Source: Tranquillimonas rosea (GTDB lineage Bacteria; Pseudomonadota; Alphaproteobacteria; Rhodobacterales; Rhodobacteraceae). From it: DNA of 64,000 nucleotides. Shown one piece after another: positions 27,563-36,544 of this stretch (its first letter is position 1; each line of letters opens with the position of its first letter). The stretch lies in contig NZ_FOGU01000001.1 in assembly GCF_900111315.1 (NCBI RefSeq), positions 62,001 through 126,000 on the forward strand, in the 5' to 3' direction. Made by a program: the position numbers and the translations under genes. The notes under the pieces are model-generated. The model was not told the DNA's origin. It saw only the letters and a list, made by a program, of their open reading frames with translations, and searched no databases.

Positions 27563-27927
27563 CAGAGATGCCCGACACTGACCATTCGGGGATGAGAGGT
27601 CGCCCGGGTCTTCTCTGAGCGGATACTGACCGGGCGGAGAATGCACCCGGCCAGCACCAATCCGGTTTCCCGGCACCGAAAGATCGAAAACCGTAATTGC
27701 GGCCCGCCTCCCGGTGTCTGTTCCCTGGTCCAAGACCACCACTCACGGAACACCTGTAAGATGCCCAAAAGCCTTACCCTACGGAAGTACGGAAATCCGT
27801 ACCCGATGGCATTGGATTAATTTTCCGTTAATTCTTATGGCGTTAAGGACGGGCCATCACACGCTTGTGAAGCTTGCCACGCGGCGGTTGAGAGACTTCA
27901 CGCTGCAGTTGCAGCATGTCGATCGAA
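27563..27927. other. Intergenic region with a 16-bp palindrome, no gene seen
   Basis: The stretch between the tsf terminator and the luxR stop codon has no credible coding frame. It contains GTACGGAAATCCGTAC at 27787-27802, two 7-base perfect arms around AA, preceded by a direct copy of TACGGAA. An AT-rich patch follows at about 27812-27845. This looks like a protein-binding site or an unannotated promoter region. Confidence 0.5.
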
Positions 27928-28674
27928 TTACTGCTGAAGCACGAAGATCTGGTTCTGAAACGACGCCTTCAGCACCGCCTGGGCGGTGGTATCGACGTCC
28001 AGCGTATCGCGCGCGAGGCGGAGGTGTTTTTCTACCGTCGCCGAGGTAAGCCCCATGATCTGCGCGATGTCCTGCGCGGTCTTGCCGTCTCGCACCCATT
28101 CGAGCACTTCGCGCTGCCGATCCGTGAGCGTCCGCGACGGGTTCTCGTACGGAAGGTTGATAACCTTGAGATGGGTGATCGTGTTGAGCGCGACGATTTC
28201 CCGGCCGTTCTGTGCCCAGACGGCGTCGACATCGTCCTGGGACAGGCCGCGGCGCGCGGTGAGCGCGATCGCACCCTTGTTCCGCACCGAAGCGTCACGG
28301 AAGGCGATGGAGTATCCGGCCACGACGTCATGCGAGCGGTTGAACTCCATCACCGCGCGCTCGGACTCGCTCATCGAATCCTCGTGGTCCCACATCCAGC
28401 GCCAGCTGCAGGCGCCGTTGTTCTGTGCGGCCCAGCGGACCATCGGCGCGTGAAAATAGAGTCCGCCTTTGACGAAGCGGTCGGTATAGGCGCTGTCGTG
28501 GTTGGACAGGATGAGGAAGTCGTCGGAGTCGCCGAAGCCTGTCGTGGTCCGGAAGCGCGTGAAGCCGTAGAGCAGGCGATCGAAGCCGTATTCGGCCATG
28601 GTCTCGGAGTGGATTGACCAGACGTCCTGCATCGTAACGGAATCGAGTAACCGTTCGACGGTCTTCAACATCAC
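27928..28674 (-). CDS. LuxR-family solo regulator with autoinducer-binding-type domain
   Basis: 248 residues. The N-terminal 165 residues resemble the autoinducer-binding fold, and the C-terminus (about 183-240) has a GerE-type helix-turn-helix, LTDRQREVLEWVRDGKTAQDIAQIMGLTSATVEKHL in two parts as seen in quorum-sensing regulators. Where acyl-homoserine-lactone receptors have the Asp-Pro pair of the ligand pocket, this protein reads YFHAPMVRW (73-81), so the key Asp is missing. No luxI-type synthase lies in the window. It may bind another ligand or none. It sits downstream of phoB, separated by an AT-rich promoter-like region. Confidence 0.82.
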   Translation of the reverse strand: MMLKTVERLLDSVTMQDVWSIHSETMAEYGFDRLLYGFTRFRTTTGFGDSDDFLILSNHDSAYTDRFVKGGLYFHAPMVRWAAQNNGACSWRWMWDHEDSMSESERAVMEFNRSHDVVAGYSIAFRDASVRNKGAIALTARRGLSQDDVDAVWAQNGREIVALNTITHLKVINLPYENPSRTLTDRQREVLEWVRDGKTAQDIAQIMGLTSATVEKHLRLARDTLDVDTTAQAVLKASFQNQIFVLQQ

Positions 28675-28806
28675 GCATACCCCGAATGGCTCGCCACACT
28701 GCGAAAAAGGCGCAGATCAATCCTGTCATACGCCTTTACGCAGGGGAACGAAAACTGTCCAGCCAAACCTGTCTTCCGATGGAAGCCTTACCGTTACATA
28801 ATACAG

Positions 28807-28812
28807 ATTATA
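28807..28812 (-). promoter_or_regulatory. Perfect -10 box TATAAT upstream of the luxR-type gene
   Basis: The minus strand reads TATAAT here within an AT-rich patch (about 28785-28875) that stands out in this GC-rich window. No good -35 element lies at the right distance, so an activator-dependent promoter is possible. The leader to the regulator start would be about 130 bases. Confidence 0.4.
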
Positions 28813-28933
28813 CGAGTCGCACCAATCCCTCGGCGCGCGCTACCCCCAAGTGTAATTATATCGAAAAACCAGATGTTTAGCTGCGTCCTCAGATCTCAAC
28901 TACGATCCGCAGACCGCTCTACGAACCCATCGC

Positions 28934-29620
28934 CTAGCCCAAAGCGTATCCCGCGCCGCGCACCGTGCGGACCGGATCATCGCCGCCGTGCTGGCACAGC
29001 GCCTTGCGGAGCCGGCCGATATGGACGTCGACAGTGCGCGTGTCGACGTAGATGTCGCGGCCCCAGACTCGGTCTAGGAGTTGTTCGCGGCTCCAGACGC
29101 GGCCGGGCTTTTCCATGAAGGTGGCGAGCAGCCTGAACTCGGTCGGGCCCAGCTTCAGCCCATGGCCGTCGCGGCTGACCCGGTGGGTTTCGGCGTCGAG
29201 CAGGATATCCTCGTATTCCAGCTGCTGACCCACCGTCGCGGGCCGGGTCCGGCGCAGTTGCGTGCGAACCCTCGCCATAAGCTCGATCATCGAGTACGGC
29301 TTGGCGACATAGTCGTCGGCGCCGGTTTCGAGCCCGCGCACCTTGTCGACCTCTTCGCTACGTGCCGACAGCATGATGATCGGCACGCTCCGTGTATCCG
29401 GCCGCATCTTGAGCTGGCGGCAGACCTCGATTCCGGAGACGCCCGGCAGCATCCAGTCCAGCACGATGATGTCGGGGCACGCTTCGTCGATCAGCAAGAG
29501 CGCATCGTCTCCGCTTTCGGCCCGTTCCACCGAAAAGCCCTCGGCCTCGAGGTTGTAGGCCAGCACCTCACGCTGCGCCGGCTCGTCCTCCACGACCAGA
29601 ACCCGCGGCCCGTCGCTCAT
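28934..29620 (-). CDS. phoB: Phosphate regulon response regulator PhoB
   Basis: OmpR-type response regulator, 228 residues. The receiver domain has acidic residues E11-D12, phospho-acceptor Asp55 in IIVLDWMLPG, and a conserved Lys in DDYVAKPYS. The winged-helix domain begins near 130 and includes SREQLLDRVWGRDIYVDTRTVDVHI in fragments typical of PhoB. When phosphorylated it binds tandem Pho-box half sites. Its start overlaps the phoU stop (ATGA), closing the operon. Confidence 0.96.
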   Translation of the reverse strand: MSDGPRVLVVEDEPAQREVLAYNLEAEGFSVERAESGDDALLLIDEACPDIIVLDWMLPGVSGIEVCRQLKMRPDTRSVPIIMLSARSEEVDKVRGLETGADDYVAKPYSMIELMARVRTQLRRTRPATVGQQLEYEDILLDAETHRVSRDGHGLKLGPTEFRLLATFMEKPGRVWSREQLLDRVWGRDIYVDTRTVDVHIGRLRKALCQHGGDDPVRTVRGAGYALG

Positions 29621-30333
29621 TTCTCGGCCTCCACGCTTGCATAGGGCGTGCGGTCGCCCTTGGGGCGGTTCTCGTCCGGCATGTCGCCGGTGACCTGATA
29701 GATCACCTGCTCGGCGATCGAGGTGCAGTGGTCGCCCATCCGCTCGATGTTCTTGGCGATGAAATGCAGGTGCATGCAGGCCGTAATGTTGCGCGGGTCT
29801 TCCATCATGTGCGTCAGGAACTCGCGGAACAGCGCGTTGTACATCTGGTCGACATCCTGGTCACGCGCCCGGACATCGGCGGCCAGTTCCGCGTCGCGCT
29901 GAATATAGGCGTCGAGCGCGTCCTTCATCATCATCTCGACCTCGCGCGCCATGCGCCGAATCGAGCGCGCGGCCCCCTCCACCGGCTGCAGCTGAACCAG
30001 TACCGTCGTGCGCTTGGCCAGGTTCTTGGCGTAGTCGCCGCAGCGTTCGAGGTGGGTCGAGATCTTCATTACCGTCAGAACGGTCCGCAGATCCTTCGCC
30101 GCCGGCTGACGCAGCGCGATGACGCGGGCACATTCCTCGTTCACCGTCTGCTCGAGCTCGTCGATCAGCTTGTCGTTGCGGCGCACCTCGTCGGCAAGCT
30201 CGGTGTCACGCTCTTCCAGGGCCTTCGCGCTGGCCAGGATCGCGGCCTCGACCAAGCCGCCCATCTTCATGATGTGCGTTTGCACCTCCTCGAGATCGCG
30301 GTCCAGCCCGAGGGTGAAATCGTTTTCTGCCAT
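29617..30333 (-). CDS. phoU: Phosphate signalling protein PhoU
   Basis: Negative modulator linking the Pst transporter to PhoR. 238 residues from the ATG at 30331-30333 (MAENDFTLG). Two three-helix PhoU repeats carry the metal-binding type motifs EVRRNDKLIDELE in the first half and RDQDVDQMYNALFRE in the second; the closing ERMGDHCTSIAEQV is typical. Lies 13 bases after pstB and overlaps phoB. Confidence 0.97.
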   Translation of the reverse strand: MAENDFTLGLDRDLEEVQTHIMKMGGLVEAAILASAKALEERDTELADEVRRNDKLIDELEQTVNEECARVIALRQPAAKDLRTVLTVMKISTHLERCGDYAKNLAKRTTVLVQLQPVEGAARSIRRMAREVEMMMKDALDAYIQRDAELAADVRARDQDVDQMYNALFREFLTHMMEDPRNITACMHLHFIAKNIERMGDHCTSIAEQVIYQVTGDMPDENRPKGDRTPYASVEAEK

Positions 30334-30346
30334 TGAAACAGGCTCC

Positions 30347-31162
30347 TTAGCCGATCCGGCCCGTGATGTAGCTTTCGGTCCGCTCATCCTTGGGGTTTTT
30401 AAAAATCGTCTCGGTGTCATCGTACTCGACGAGGTTGCCGAGGTGGAAAAAGGCGGTCTTCTGGCTGACCCGGTGTGCCTGCTGCATCGAGTGGGTCACG
30501 ATGACGACAGAGTAATTGCCCTTGAGCTCGCGGATCAGCTCTTCGACCTGGTCGGTAGCGATCGGGTCCAGCGCCGAGCACGGCTCGTCCATCAAGAGGA
30601 TCTCGGGCTCGGTCGCGATGGCGCGGGCGATGCACAGGCGCTGCTGCTGGCCGCCGGACAGGCCCGTCCCCGGCAGTTGCAGCCGGTCCTTGACCTCGTT
30701 CCAGAGCGCGGCGCGGCGCAGCGATTTCTCGACGATGTCGTTCAGCTCGGACTTGTTCTTGGCCAGCCCGTGAATCTTGGGACCGTAGGCCACGTTGTCG
30801 TAGATCGACTTGGGGAACGGGTTCGGCTTCTGGAACACCATCCCGACCTTCGCGCGCAACTGCACCGGGTCGATCCGCTTGTCGTAGATGTCTTCGTCGT
30901 CGATGAGTATCTGCCCTTCGACGCGGGCGATCGGGATCGTGTCGTTCATCCGGTTGATGCAGCGCAGGAAGGTCGACTTGCCGCAGCCTGACGGCCCGAT
31001 GAAGGCGGTGACGTTCCTGTCCTCGATGTCGACGTCCACGTCCTTGATGGCGTGGGTGTCGCCGTAATAGACCTGCACCTTCCGGGCCGAGACCTTGATC
31101 TGGTTGTTCGGCAGGTGCGAGGTCGTATCGCGATCGTTCCGAACTGCGGTTTCCTGGTTCAT
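30347..31162 (-). CDS. pstB: Phosphate ABC transporter ATP-binding protein PstB
   Basis: 271 residues. Walker [13 protein letters not shown], the Q-loop in [17 protein letters not shown] signature [14 protein letters not shown] and Walker [15 protein letters not shown] are all intact. The N-terminus is about 20 residues longer than in E. coli. It follows pstA by ten bases in the phosphate uptake operon. Confidence 0.98.
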   Translation of the reverse strand: MNQETAVRNDRDTTSHLPNNQIKVSARKVQVYYGDTHAIKDVDVDIEDRNVTAFIGPSGCGKSTFLRCINRMNDTIPIARVEGQILIDDEDIYDKRIDPVQLRAKVGMVFQKPNPFPKSIYDNVAYGPKIHGLAKNKSELNDIVEKSLRRAALWNEVKDRLQLPGTGLSGGQQQRLCIARAIATEPEILLMDEPCSALDPIATDQVEELIRELKGNYSVVIVTHSMQQAHRVSQKTAFFHLGNLVEYDDTETIFKNPKDERTESYITGRIG

Positions 31163-31172
31163 TTTCAGCTCC

Positions 31173-32531
31173 TTACCAGCGACGCTCGAAGCGACGGCGC
31201 AGGATGATGGCGAGCAGGTTCATGCTCAGTAGGAAGACGAGGAGGATGATGATCCCACCCCAGGCACGCTCGTAGAAGGCCGGATCGGCCCGCTTCGCCC
31301 ATTCGTAGATCTGCGCCGGCATCGCCGAGTTCGGGTCGAGAAAACCCGACGCCACACCCTCGGGATAGTTCGAGGCGATGAAGCCCACCATCCCGATCAG
31401 CAGCAGCGGCGCCGTCTCGCCAAGGGCCTGCGCGAGACCGATGATCGTGCCGGTCAGGATTCCGGGCGCGGCCAGCGGCAGCACGTGGTGGAACACCGCC
31501 TGCATCGGCGATGCGCCCACGCCGAGCGCGGCGTCACGGATCGAGGGCGGCACCGACTTGAGCGAGGCGCGCGTGGAGATGATGATCGTCGGCAGCGTCA
31601 TCAGCGTCAGGACGAGCCCCCCGACCAACGGCGCCGATTGCGGCAGTCCGGCGAACTGGATGAACGCCGCGAGGCCGAGGATACCGAAGACGATCGACGG
31701 CACGGCGGCCAGGTTCGAGATGTTCACCTCGATCAGGTCGGTGAACTTGTTCTTCGGCGCGAATTCTTCGAGATAGATCGACGCGGCGACGCCGATCGGC
31801 AATGCTAGGGCCAGCACTACCAGCATCATGAAGAACGACCCCAGCATCGAGGCGCCGATCCCGGCCTGCTCGGGCCGGTTGTCCGAGGCATCGGTGCCGA
31901 GGATGAAGTCCATGTTGAAGGTCCGGCTCACGACACCGGCCTCCTGAAGCTGATCCACGATGTCGAGATGGGCGGCGTCGAGGTTGCGGTCCCGCTCGAG
32001 GTCGGCACGCTCCACCCTGCCCTTCAGGTAGCCGTCGACGCGCGACGAGGCGAGCAGCCGGAACTCTTCGGTCTCGCCGATCAGGTCGGGGTTCGACACA
32101 ACCCGCTGCCGCACCGTGTTTTCGGCCGACGAGGACAGCATCTTGGTCAGGTCCGAGGCCGACATATCGGTCTCGACGTCGGCCTCCTCCAGCGCCGACT
32201 GCAGGCCCTGCTGGATCAGCGGCGAATAGGCAAAGGTCATGACGCCCGAAATGTCCGCGGGGTCGCGGTTGCCCTCGGGGTCGAGGGTTTCCGCCTCGAG
32301 CGTGATCGGCACCGTCACATAGGTCTGCGTGAAGGCCGGCACGCCGTTGCGGACGATCGAAAAGACCAGCGCCGCAAGAAAGGCCAGGCCGATGCCGATG
32401 GCGATGATGCCGTAGGCCTTGAACCGTGTCTCTGCCGCGTTGCGCTTTTTCGTGCGCGCGTCCTTTTCCAGGAGCGAGCCCTTACTGCGCGACGCCGAAG
32501 CGTCCGCGATGGTGGCAGGCGCGTCCGTCAT
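31173..32531 (-). CDS. pstA: Phosphate ABC transporter permease PstA
   Basis: 452 residues, about 150 longer than E. coli PstA. After the first membrane segment (about 43-65) comes a hydrophilic periplasmic insert to about 215, the extended N-terminal form common in alphaproteobacteria. The five-to-six-helix permease core follows, with the ATPase-contact EAA-type loop around [20 protein letters not shown]. The start overlaps the pstC stop as ATGA. Confidence 0.95.
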   Translation of the reverse strand: MTDAPATIADASASRSKGSLLEKDARTKKRNAAETRFKAYGIIAIGIGLAFLAALVFSIVRNGVPAFTQTYVTVPITLEAETLDPEGNRDPADISGVMTFAYSPLIQQGLQSALEEADVETDMSASDLTKMLSSSAENTVRQRVVSNPDLIGETEEFRLLASSRVDGYLKGRVERADLERDRNLDAAHLDIVDQLQEAGVVSRTFNMDFILGTDASDNRPEQAGIGASMLGSFFMMLVVLALALPIGVAASIYLEEFAPKNKFTDLIEVNISNLAAVPSIVFGILGLAAFIQFAGLPQSAPLVGGLVLTLMTLPTIIISTRASLKSVPPSIRDAALGVGASPMQAVFHHVLPLAAPGILTGTIIGLAQALGETAPLLLIGMVGFIASNYPEGVASGFLDPNSAMPAQIYEWAKRADPAFYERAWGGIIILLVFLLSMNLLAIILRRRFERRW

Positions 32532-34015
32532 TCCAGTTCCTCGCGGTATTTGCGCACGATGTAGAGTGCGACGACGTTCAGCCCGAGCGTGAACACGAAC
32601 AGCGTCATCCCGAGTGCGAAGGCGACCAGCGCCTCCGGTGAGTTGAAGTCGGCGTCGCCGGTCAGCTGGCTGACGATCTTGGCCGTCACGGTCGTCATCG
32701 ACTCGAAGGGGTTGCCGCTGATTTGGGCCGCGGCCCCTGCCCCGAGCACCACGATCATCGTCTCGCCGATGGCGCGCGACGCGGCCAGCAGCACCGCGCC
32801 CACGATACCCGGCAGCGCGGCGGGCATCACTACCTGCCGCACGGTTTCCGAATGGGTCGCGCCCAGGCCGAGCGAGCCGTCACGCATCGCCTGCGGGACC
32901 GAGTTGATGATGTCGTCGCTGAGCGAACTGACGAACGGAATCAGCATGATCCCCATGACGAGGCCGGCGGTCATCACCGCGGTGCCGCCATCCATCCAGT
33001 CGACGCCCAGCCACCCGTCATCGCCGAAGGTGCTCACCAGAAGCGGACCGACGGTGAGCAGCGCGAACAGGCCGTAGACGATGGTCGGGATGCCGGCGAG
33101 GATCTCGAGCAGCGGCTTGGCGATGCCGCGCACAGGCTTGGAGGCGTACTCCGACAGGTAGATCGCCGCGAAAAGCCCGATCGGCACCGCCACGAGCAGC
33201 GCCACGAGCGAAATGTAGAACGTGCCCCACAACAGCGGCAGGATCCCCAGCTGCGAGGCACCGCCACGGCCGGTGAAGCTGGGCGACCAAGTGGTGCCGA
33301 AAAAGAAGTCCATCGCCGGATAGAGACGCAGGAACTCGATCGTGTTGAAGATCAGCGACAGGACGATCCCGATCGTCGTGAAGATCGCGAGGCACGCCGC
33401 CCCGATCAGCAGCGCCATCACGCCGTGCTCGACCGACTTGCGGGCGCGGAACTCCTTGGTCGTCTGCGACACCGCGTAGGCCGTGCCGGCGAGCGAGAGC
33501 AGCAGCACGAGCACCGTCTTGATCGCGCTGCCCACCGCCGAGATACGGTTGTAGCGTTGCGCGTTCTCCAGCGTCTCGGGCGCGATGTTGCCGGTAAGCG
33601 CGATGCCGGCGCCCGACACGGCCTCGCGCAGATCGTCGATGTCCATGCTCTGGGAGGCGCTGCGGGCGCGTTCGGCCGTGATGGCCCCGCGCTCGACCGC
33701 CGTTTCGAGCCCGGCCGCGAGACGCCGCACCTCGCTCATCGCCAACCCGCGCGAGCCGGCTTCCTGCATGCGGCTCTCCGAGATCGACTGCGACACCCAG
33801 GTGTCCACGACGATCGGCTGGACGACGGCCCAGGCCGCCAGCAGAAGCGCGGCAGGCACGAGCCCGGCGATGACGGCATGGACGCCGTAATAGTTCGGCA
33901 GCGAGTGAAGGTTGCGGGCGTCACCGTCGGCAGATCGCATCGCGCGGCCACGGCCCAGTACATAGCCGACCGCCGCGATGACGAGGAGGACGGGGAGGAT
34001 CCAGTAGAACGGCAT
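32528..34015 (-). CDS. pstC: Phosphate ABC transporter permease PstC
   Basis: 495 residues, again longer than the E. coli protein because of a periplasmic insert of roughly 100 residues between the first helices (about 70-175). The core has PAMDFFFGTTW, GTFYISLVALLVAVPIGLFAAIYLSEYA in pieces and the coupling loop DGSLGLGATHSETVRQVVMP. Forms the membrane channel with PstA. Confidence 0.95.
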   Translation of the reverse strand: MPFYWILPVLLVIAAVGYVLGRGRAMRSADGDARNLHSLPNYYGVHAVIAGLVPAALLLAAWAVVQPIVVDTWVSQSISESRMQEAGSRGLAMSEVRRLAAGLETAVERGAITAERARSASQSMDIDDLREAVSGAGIALTGNIAPETLENAQRYNRISAVGSAIKTVLVLLLSLAGTAYAVSQTTKEFRARKSVEHGVMALLIGAACLAIFTTIGIVLSLIFNTIEFLRLYPAMDFFFGTTWSPSFTGRGGASQLGILPLLWGTFYISLVALLVAVPIGLFAAIYLSEYASKPVRGIAKPLLEILAGIPTIVYGLFALLTVGPLLVSTFGDDGWLGVDWMDGGTAVMTAGLVMGIMLIPFVSSLSDDIINSVPQAMRDGSLGLGATHSETVRQVVMPAALPGIVGAVLLAASRAIGETMIVVLGAGAAAQISGNPFESMTTVTAKIVSQLTGDADFNSPEALVAFALGMTLFVFTLGLNVVALYIVRKYREELE

Positions 34016-34100
34016 GTGGGCTCCGGAGGCGGGGACGAACCGTGCGGTCCGCCTTCAGGGTCGGGTGCCGAGGCGGCACCGCGAAGATATCGTTAGGATG

Positions 34101-34127
34101 AAGGGCGGCCCGCCGGGGGCCGCCCTT
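34101..34127 (-). other. Stable stem-loop between pstS and pstC
   Basis: AAGGGCGGCCC (34101-34111) pairs perfectly with GGGCCGCCCTT (34117-34127) over a five-base loop. No T-run follows on the minus strand, so it is not a full terminator. In binding-protein-dependent operons such hairpins stabilise the upstream message and keep PstS in excess over the membrane components. Confidence 0.7.
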
Positions 34128-34139
34128 CCGCGAAAGGCC

Positions 34140-35189
34140 TCAGCCTTCCTGCGAGATGGTGGTCTCGTTCTCGATCTTCTGCTGGGTCTGCTCCAGCTCC
34201 GGATCGGGGACGAGGCCGTAGTTGGCGAGCGGGCCGCCCTGACCGGCAACCTGATCGGACACGAAGAACGAGGCGTATTCCTTCAGGCCCGGGATGACGC
34301 CCAGGTGCGCCTTCTTGATGTAGAAGTACAGCGGACGCGACACCGGGTATTCGCCCGAGGCGATGGTCTCGGTCGAGGGCTCGACGTCGGCCATCGTGGC
34401 GACCTTCAGCGAGTCGGTGTTGTTTTCGTAGAATGAAAGGCCAAAGACGCCGACGCCGTTCGGGTTGGCTTCGATCCGCGCCAGGGTCTCGGTGTAGTCG
34501 CCGTCGATGTCGACCGACTGGCCGTCGGTGCGCACGCCGATGCAGGCCTCTTCGGCTTCGTCTTCCGACATGCCCATGTCGTTGACCATGGTGTCGTAGG
34601 CGCCCGACTCTTCGCAGCCGACGAGCAGGACGTTCTCTTCGAACACCTCACGGGTGCCGTGACGCGTGCCGGGGATGAAGGTCAGGATTTCGACGTCGGG
34701 CAGCGCCTCGTCGACCTCGGTCCAGGTGGTGTTGGGGTTGGAGACCATCTCGCCGTCCTGCGGCAGCTCGGCGGCCAGTGCGTTGTACCACTGCTCTTGG
34801 GTAAAGGCGTCGAACGCGGGGCCGTCGATCTGGCTGGCAAAGACGATGCCGTCATAGCCGATGCGGACTTCGATGATCTCGTCCACACCGTTCGAGGCGC
34901 AGGTCTCGACTTCGCTGTCACGGATCGCGCGGCTGGCATTGGCGATGTCGATGGTGTTCTCGCCGACGCCTTCGCAGAAACGCGACAGGCCGGCCGAGGA
35001 GCCGCCCGATTCGACCACCGGAGTCGGGTAGTCGAAGTTCTCGCCGAACGCTTCGGCCACGATCGAGGCGTAGGGCAGCACCGTCGACGAACCGGCGACC
35101 TGCACGTTGTCGCGGCTCTGCGCGGCAGCGGCCGTCGCCGAAACGGCGGCGATCGCCAGCGCGGAGGCGGTCGATTTCGCAAAGGACAT
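34140..35189 (-). CDS. pstS: Phosphate-binding periplasmic protein PstS
   Basis: 349 residues from the ATG at 35187-35189, with a signal peptide ending about residue 23 (AAAAQ). The phosphate-binding residues fall in the motifs VAGSSTVLPYA, ESGGSSAGLSRFCEG and PGTRHGTREVFEEN. The acidic composition suits a saline environment. First gene of the pstSCAB-phoUB operon, under a strong Pho box, and followed by a stabilising hairpin. Confidence 0.97.
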   Translation of the reverse strand: MSFAKSTASALAIAAVSATAAAAQSRDNVQVAGSSTVLPYASIVAEAFGENFDYPTPVVESGGSSAGLSRFCEGVGENTIDIANASRAIRDSEVETCASNGVDEIIEVRIGYDGIVFASQIDGPAFDAFTQEQWYNALAAELPQDGEMVSNPNTTWTEVDEALPDVEILTFIPGTRHGTREVFEENVLLVGCEESGAYDTMVNDMGMSEDEAEEACIGVRTDGQSVDIDGDYTETLARIEANPNGVGVFGLSFYENNTDSLKVATMADVEPSTETIASGEYPVSRPLYFYIKKAHLGVIPGLKEYASFFVSDQVAGQGGPLANYGLVPDPELEQTQQKIENETTISQEG

Positions 35190-35263
35190 GAAACTCTCCT
35201 GATTCTGTTTCAGACCGCGTCGGATGCGATCCATGAGCGCGTGCTAGGCGTCCGCTGCTGAGC

Positions 35264-35296
35264 TTTTGTGACAGCGATGTAACAGCTGTATGACAC
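35264..35296 (-). promoter_or_regulatory. Pho box with three tandem PhoB half sites upstream of pstS
   Basis: On the minus strand three 11-base units follow one another: GTGTCAT-ACAG, CTGTTAC-ATCG and CTGTCAC-AAAA. Each is a 7-base PhoB half site (consensus CTGTCAT) plus a 4-base spacer. The array ends about 75 bases before the pstS ATG, the right place for PhoB activation in place of a -35 box. Confidence 0.9.
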
Positions 35297-35327
35297 ATGG
35301 CGGATCGTGGCCCGCACAGACCCGACG

Positions 35328-36383
35328 TCAAGGAAATGCGTCGCCCATAGGTAGAACAACCCGGAACGCGCTTCCCTCGCCGAGTGTGCTGTCCACCCTG
35401 AGACGCCCGCGATGGCGATTCACGATGTGCTTCACGATGGCCAGCCCGAGCCCGGTTCCGCCCATCTCGCGCGAGCGGTGCGAATCCACCCGGTAGAACC
35501 GTTCGGTGAGCCGCGGAATGTGCAGCGCGTCGATGCCCTCGCCCTCGTCAATGACCGACACCCGCACCGCCGGCCCCCGCAAGGCCGGGTCGCGCGGGTC
35601 GACGCGGGCGTGCACCGTGACCGTTCCGCCGGCGGGGCCGTATTTCAGCGCGTTCTCGACGAGATTGGTGAACACCTGCTTAAGCTGATCGCTGTCGCCC
35701 GGGATTCCGATCGGCTCGTCGAATCCCTCGAGCACGATCTGCGCGCCCCGATCTTCGGCCATCGAGGCCAGAACGCTCTGCACTGAGCGGATTAGCGCCG
35801 CCAGGTCCAGCCGGTCCGTCGGGCGCAATCTCTCGTCCGCCTCGACACGGCTCAGCGACAGCAGATCGCTGACCAAGCGGTTCATCCGCGTCGCCTCCTT
35901 CTCCATGATCGACAGGAACCGGTCCCGCGCCACCGCATCATCCTTGGCCGCACCCTTCAGCGTTTCGATGAACCCGAGCAGAGCGGTCAGCGGCGTGCGC
36001 AGTTCGTGGCTGACATTGGCGACGAAATCGCGCCGCATCTGCCCGGCCTCATGCATCGGGGTAACATCCTCGAACGACAACAGCACACCCTCGGCCTCCC
36101 CCAGGGAAACAAGGGCCGCGGCCGCGTCCCACGTCGTGTCCCGACCGCGATCCGTCAGAAGGTACTGCGCGGTGCCGCGGCGCGTCCGGCGCTTGAGCAC
36201 CTGCTCGACGCAGTCCAGGATCGAGGGCTGCCGCAGCGCGGTGATGTAGTGCCGCCCGACGAGGTTCGGGCCGAACAGCGCGCGCGCCGGTTCGTTGGCC
36301 GCGGCGATACGCTCGTCGTTCGAAATGGCCAGTGCCGGGCGGGAAAGGCCGGTCAGCACCGTGCCGAGATCAGTGAGGTCCAT
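35328..36383 (-). CDS. phoR: Phosphate regulon sensor histidine kinase PhoR, no membrane segment
   Basis: 351 residues. A PAS-like domain spans about 5-110, then the HisKA helix with the phospho-acceptor His126 in NVSHELRTPLT and an HATPase domain with the N box (NLVENALKYG), DEGEGI and GGTGLGLAIVKH. The N-terminus has no hydrophobic stretch, unlike E. coli PhoR, so this kinase should be cytoplasmic and take its signal from PstB/PhoU or an internal ligand. It lies upstream of pstS with its own transcription start, since the Pho box separates them. Confidence 0.93.
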   Translation of the reverse strand: MDLTDLGTVLTGLSRPALAISNDERIAAANEPARALFGPNLVGRHYITALRQPSILDCVEQVLKRRTRRGTAQYLLTDRGRDTTWDAAAALVSLGEAEGVLLSFEDVTPMHEAGQMRRDFVANVSHELRTPLTALLGFIETLKGAAKDDAVARDRFLSIMEKEATRMNRLVSDLLSLSRVEADERLRPTDRLDLAALIRSVQSVLASMAEDRGAQIVLEGFDEPIGIPGDSDQLKQVFTNLVENALKYGPAGGTVTVHARVDPRDPALRGPAVRVSVIDEGEGIDALHIPRLTERFYRVDSHRSREMGGTGLGLAIVKHIVNRHRGRLRVDSTLGEGSAFRVVLPMGDAFP

Positions 36384-36461
36384 TCGGGGTCGTCTCGGTT
36401 TCTGAAGTGAATGCCATAGAATCGCGCCAATTCCGGCCTAGAGTTTTCAGGAAGACGGGAA

Positions 36462-36489
36462 TTGCAATACTGGCATCACATCGTATCAT
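36462..36489 (+). promoter_or_regulatory. Candidate promoter for the hypothetical gene at 36545
   Basis: TTGCAA at 36462-36467 and TATCAT at 36484-36489 with a 16-base spacer, about 55 bases before the start codon. The phoR promoter must lie in the same 160-base divergent region. Confidence 0.4.
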
Positions 36490-36544
36490 CATCGGAATAT
36501 GATCTGGCGCTCAAGAGTTGCGAGTGCGGGCAAAAGGGGCTCGA

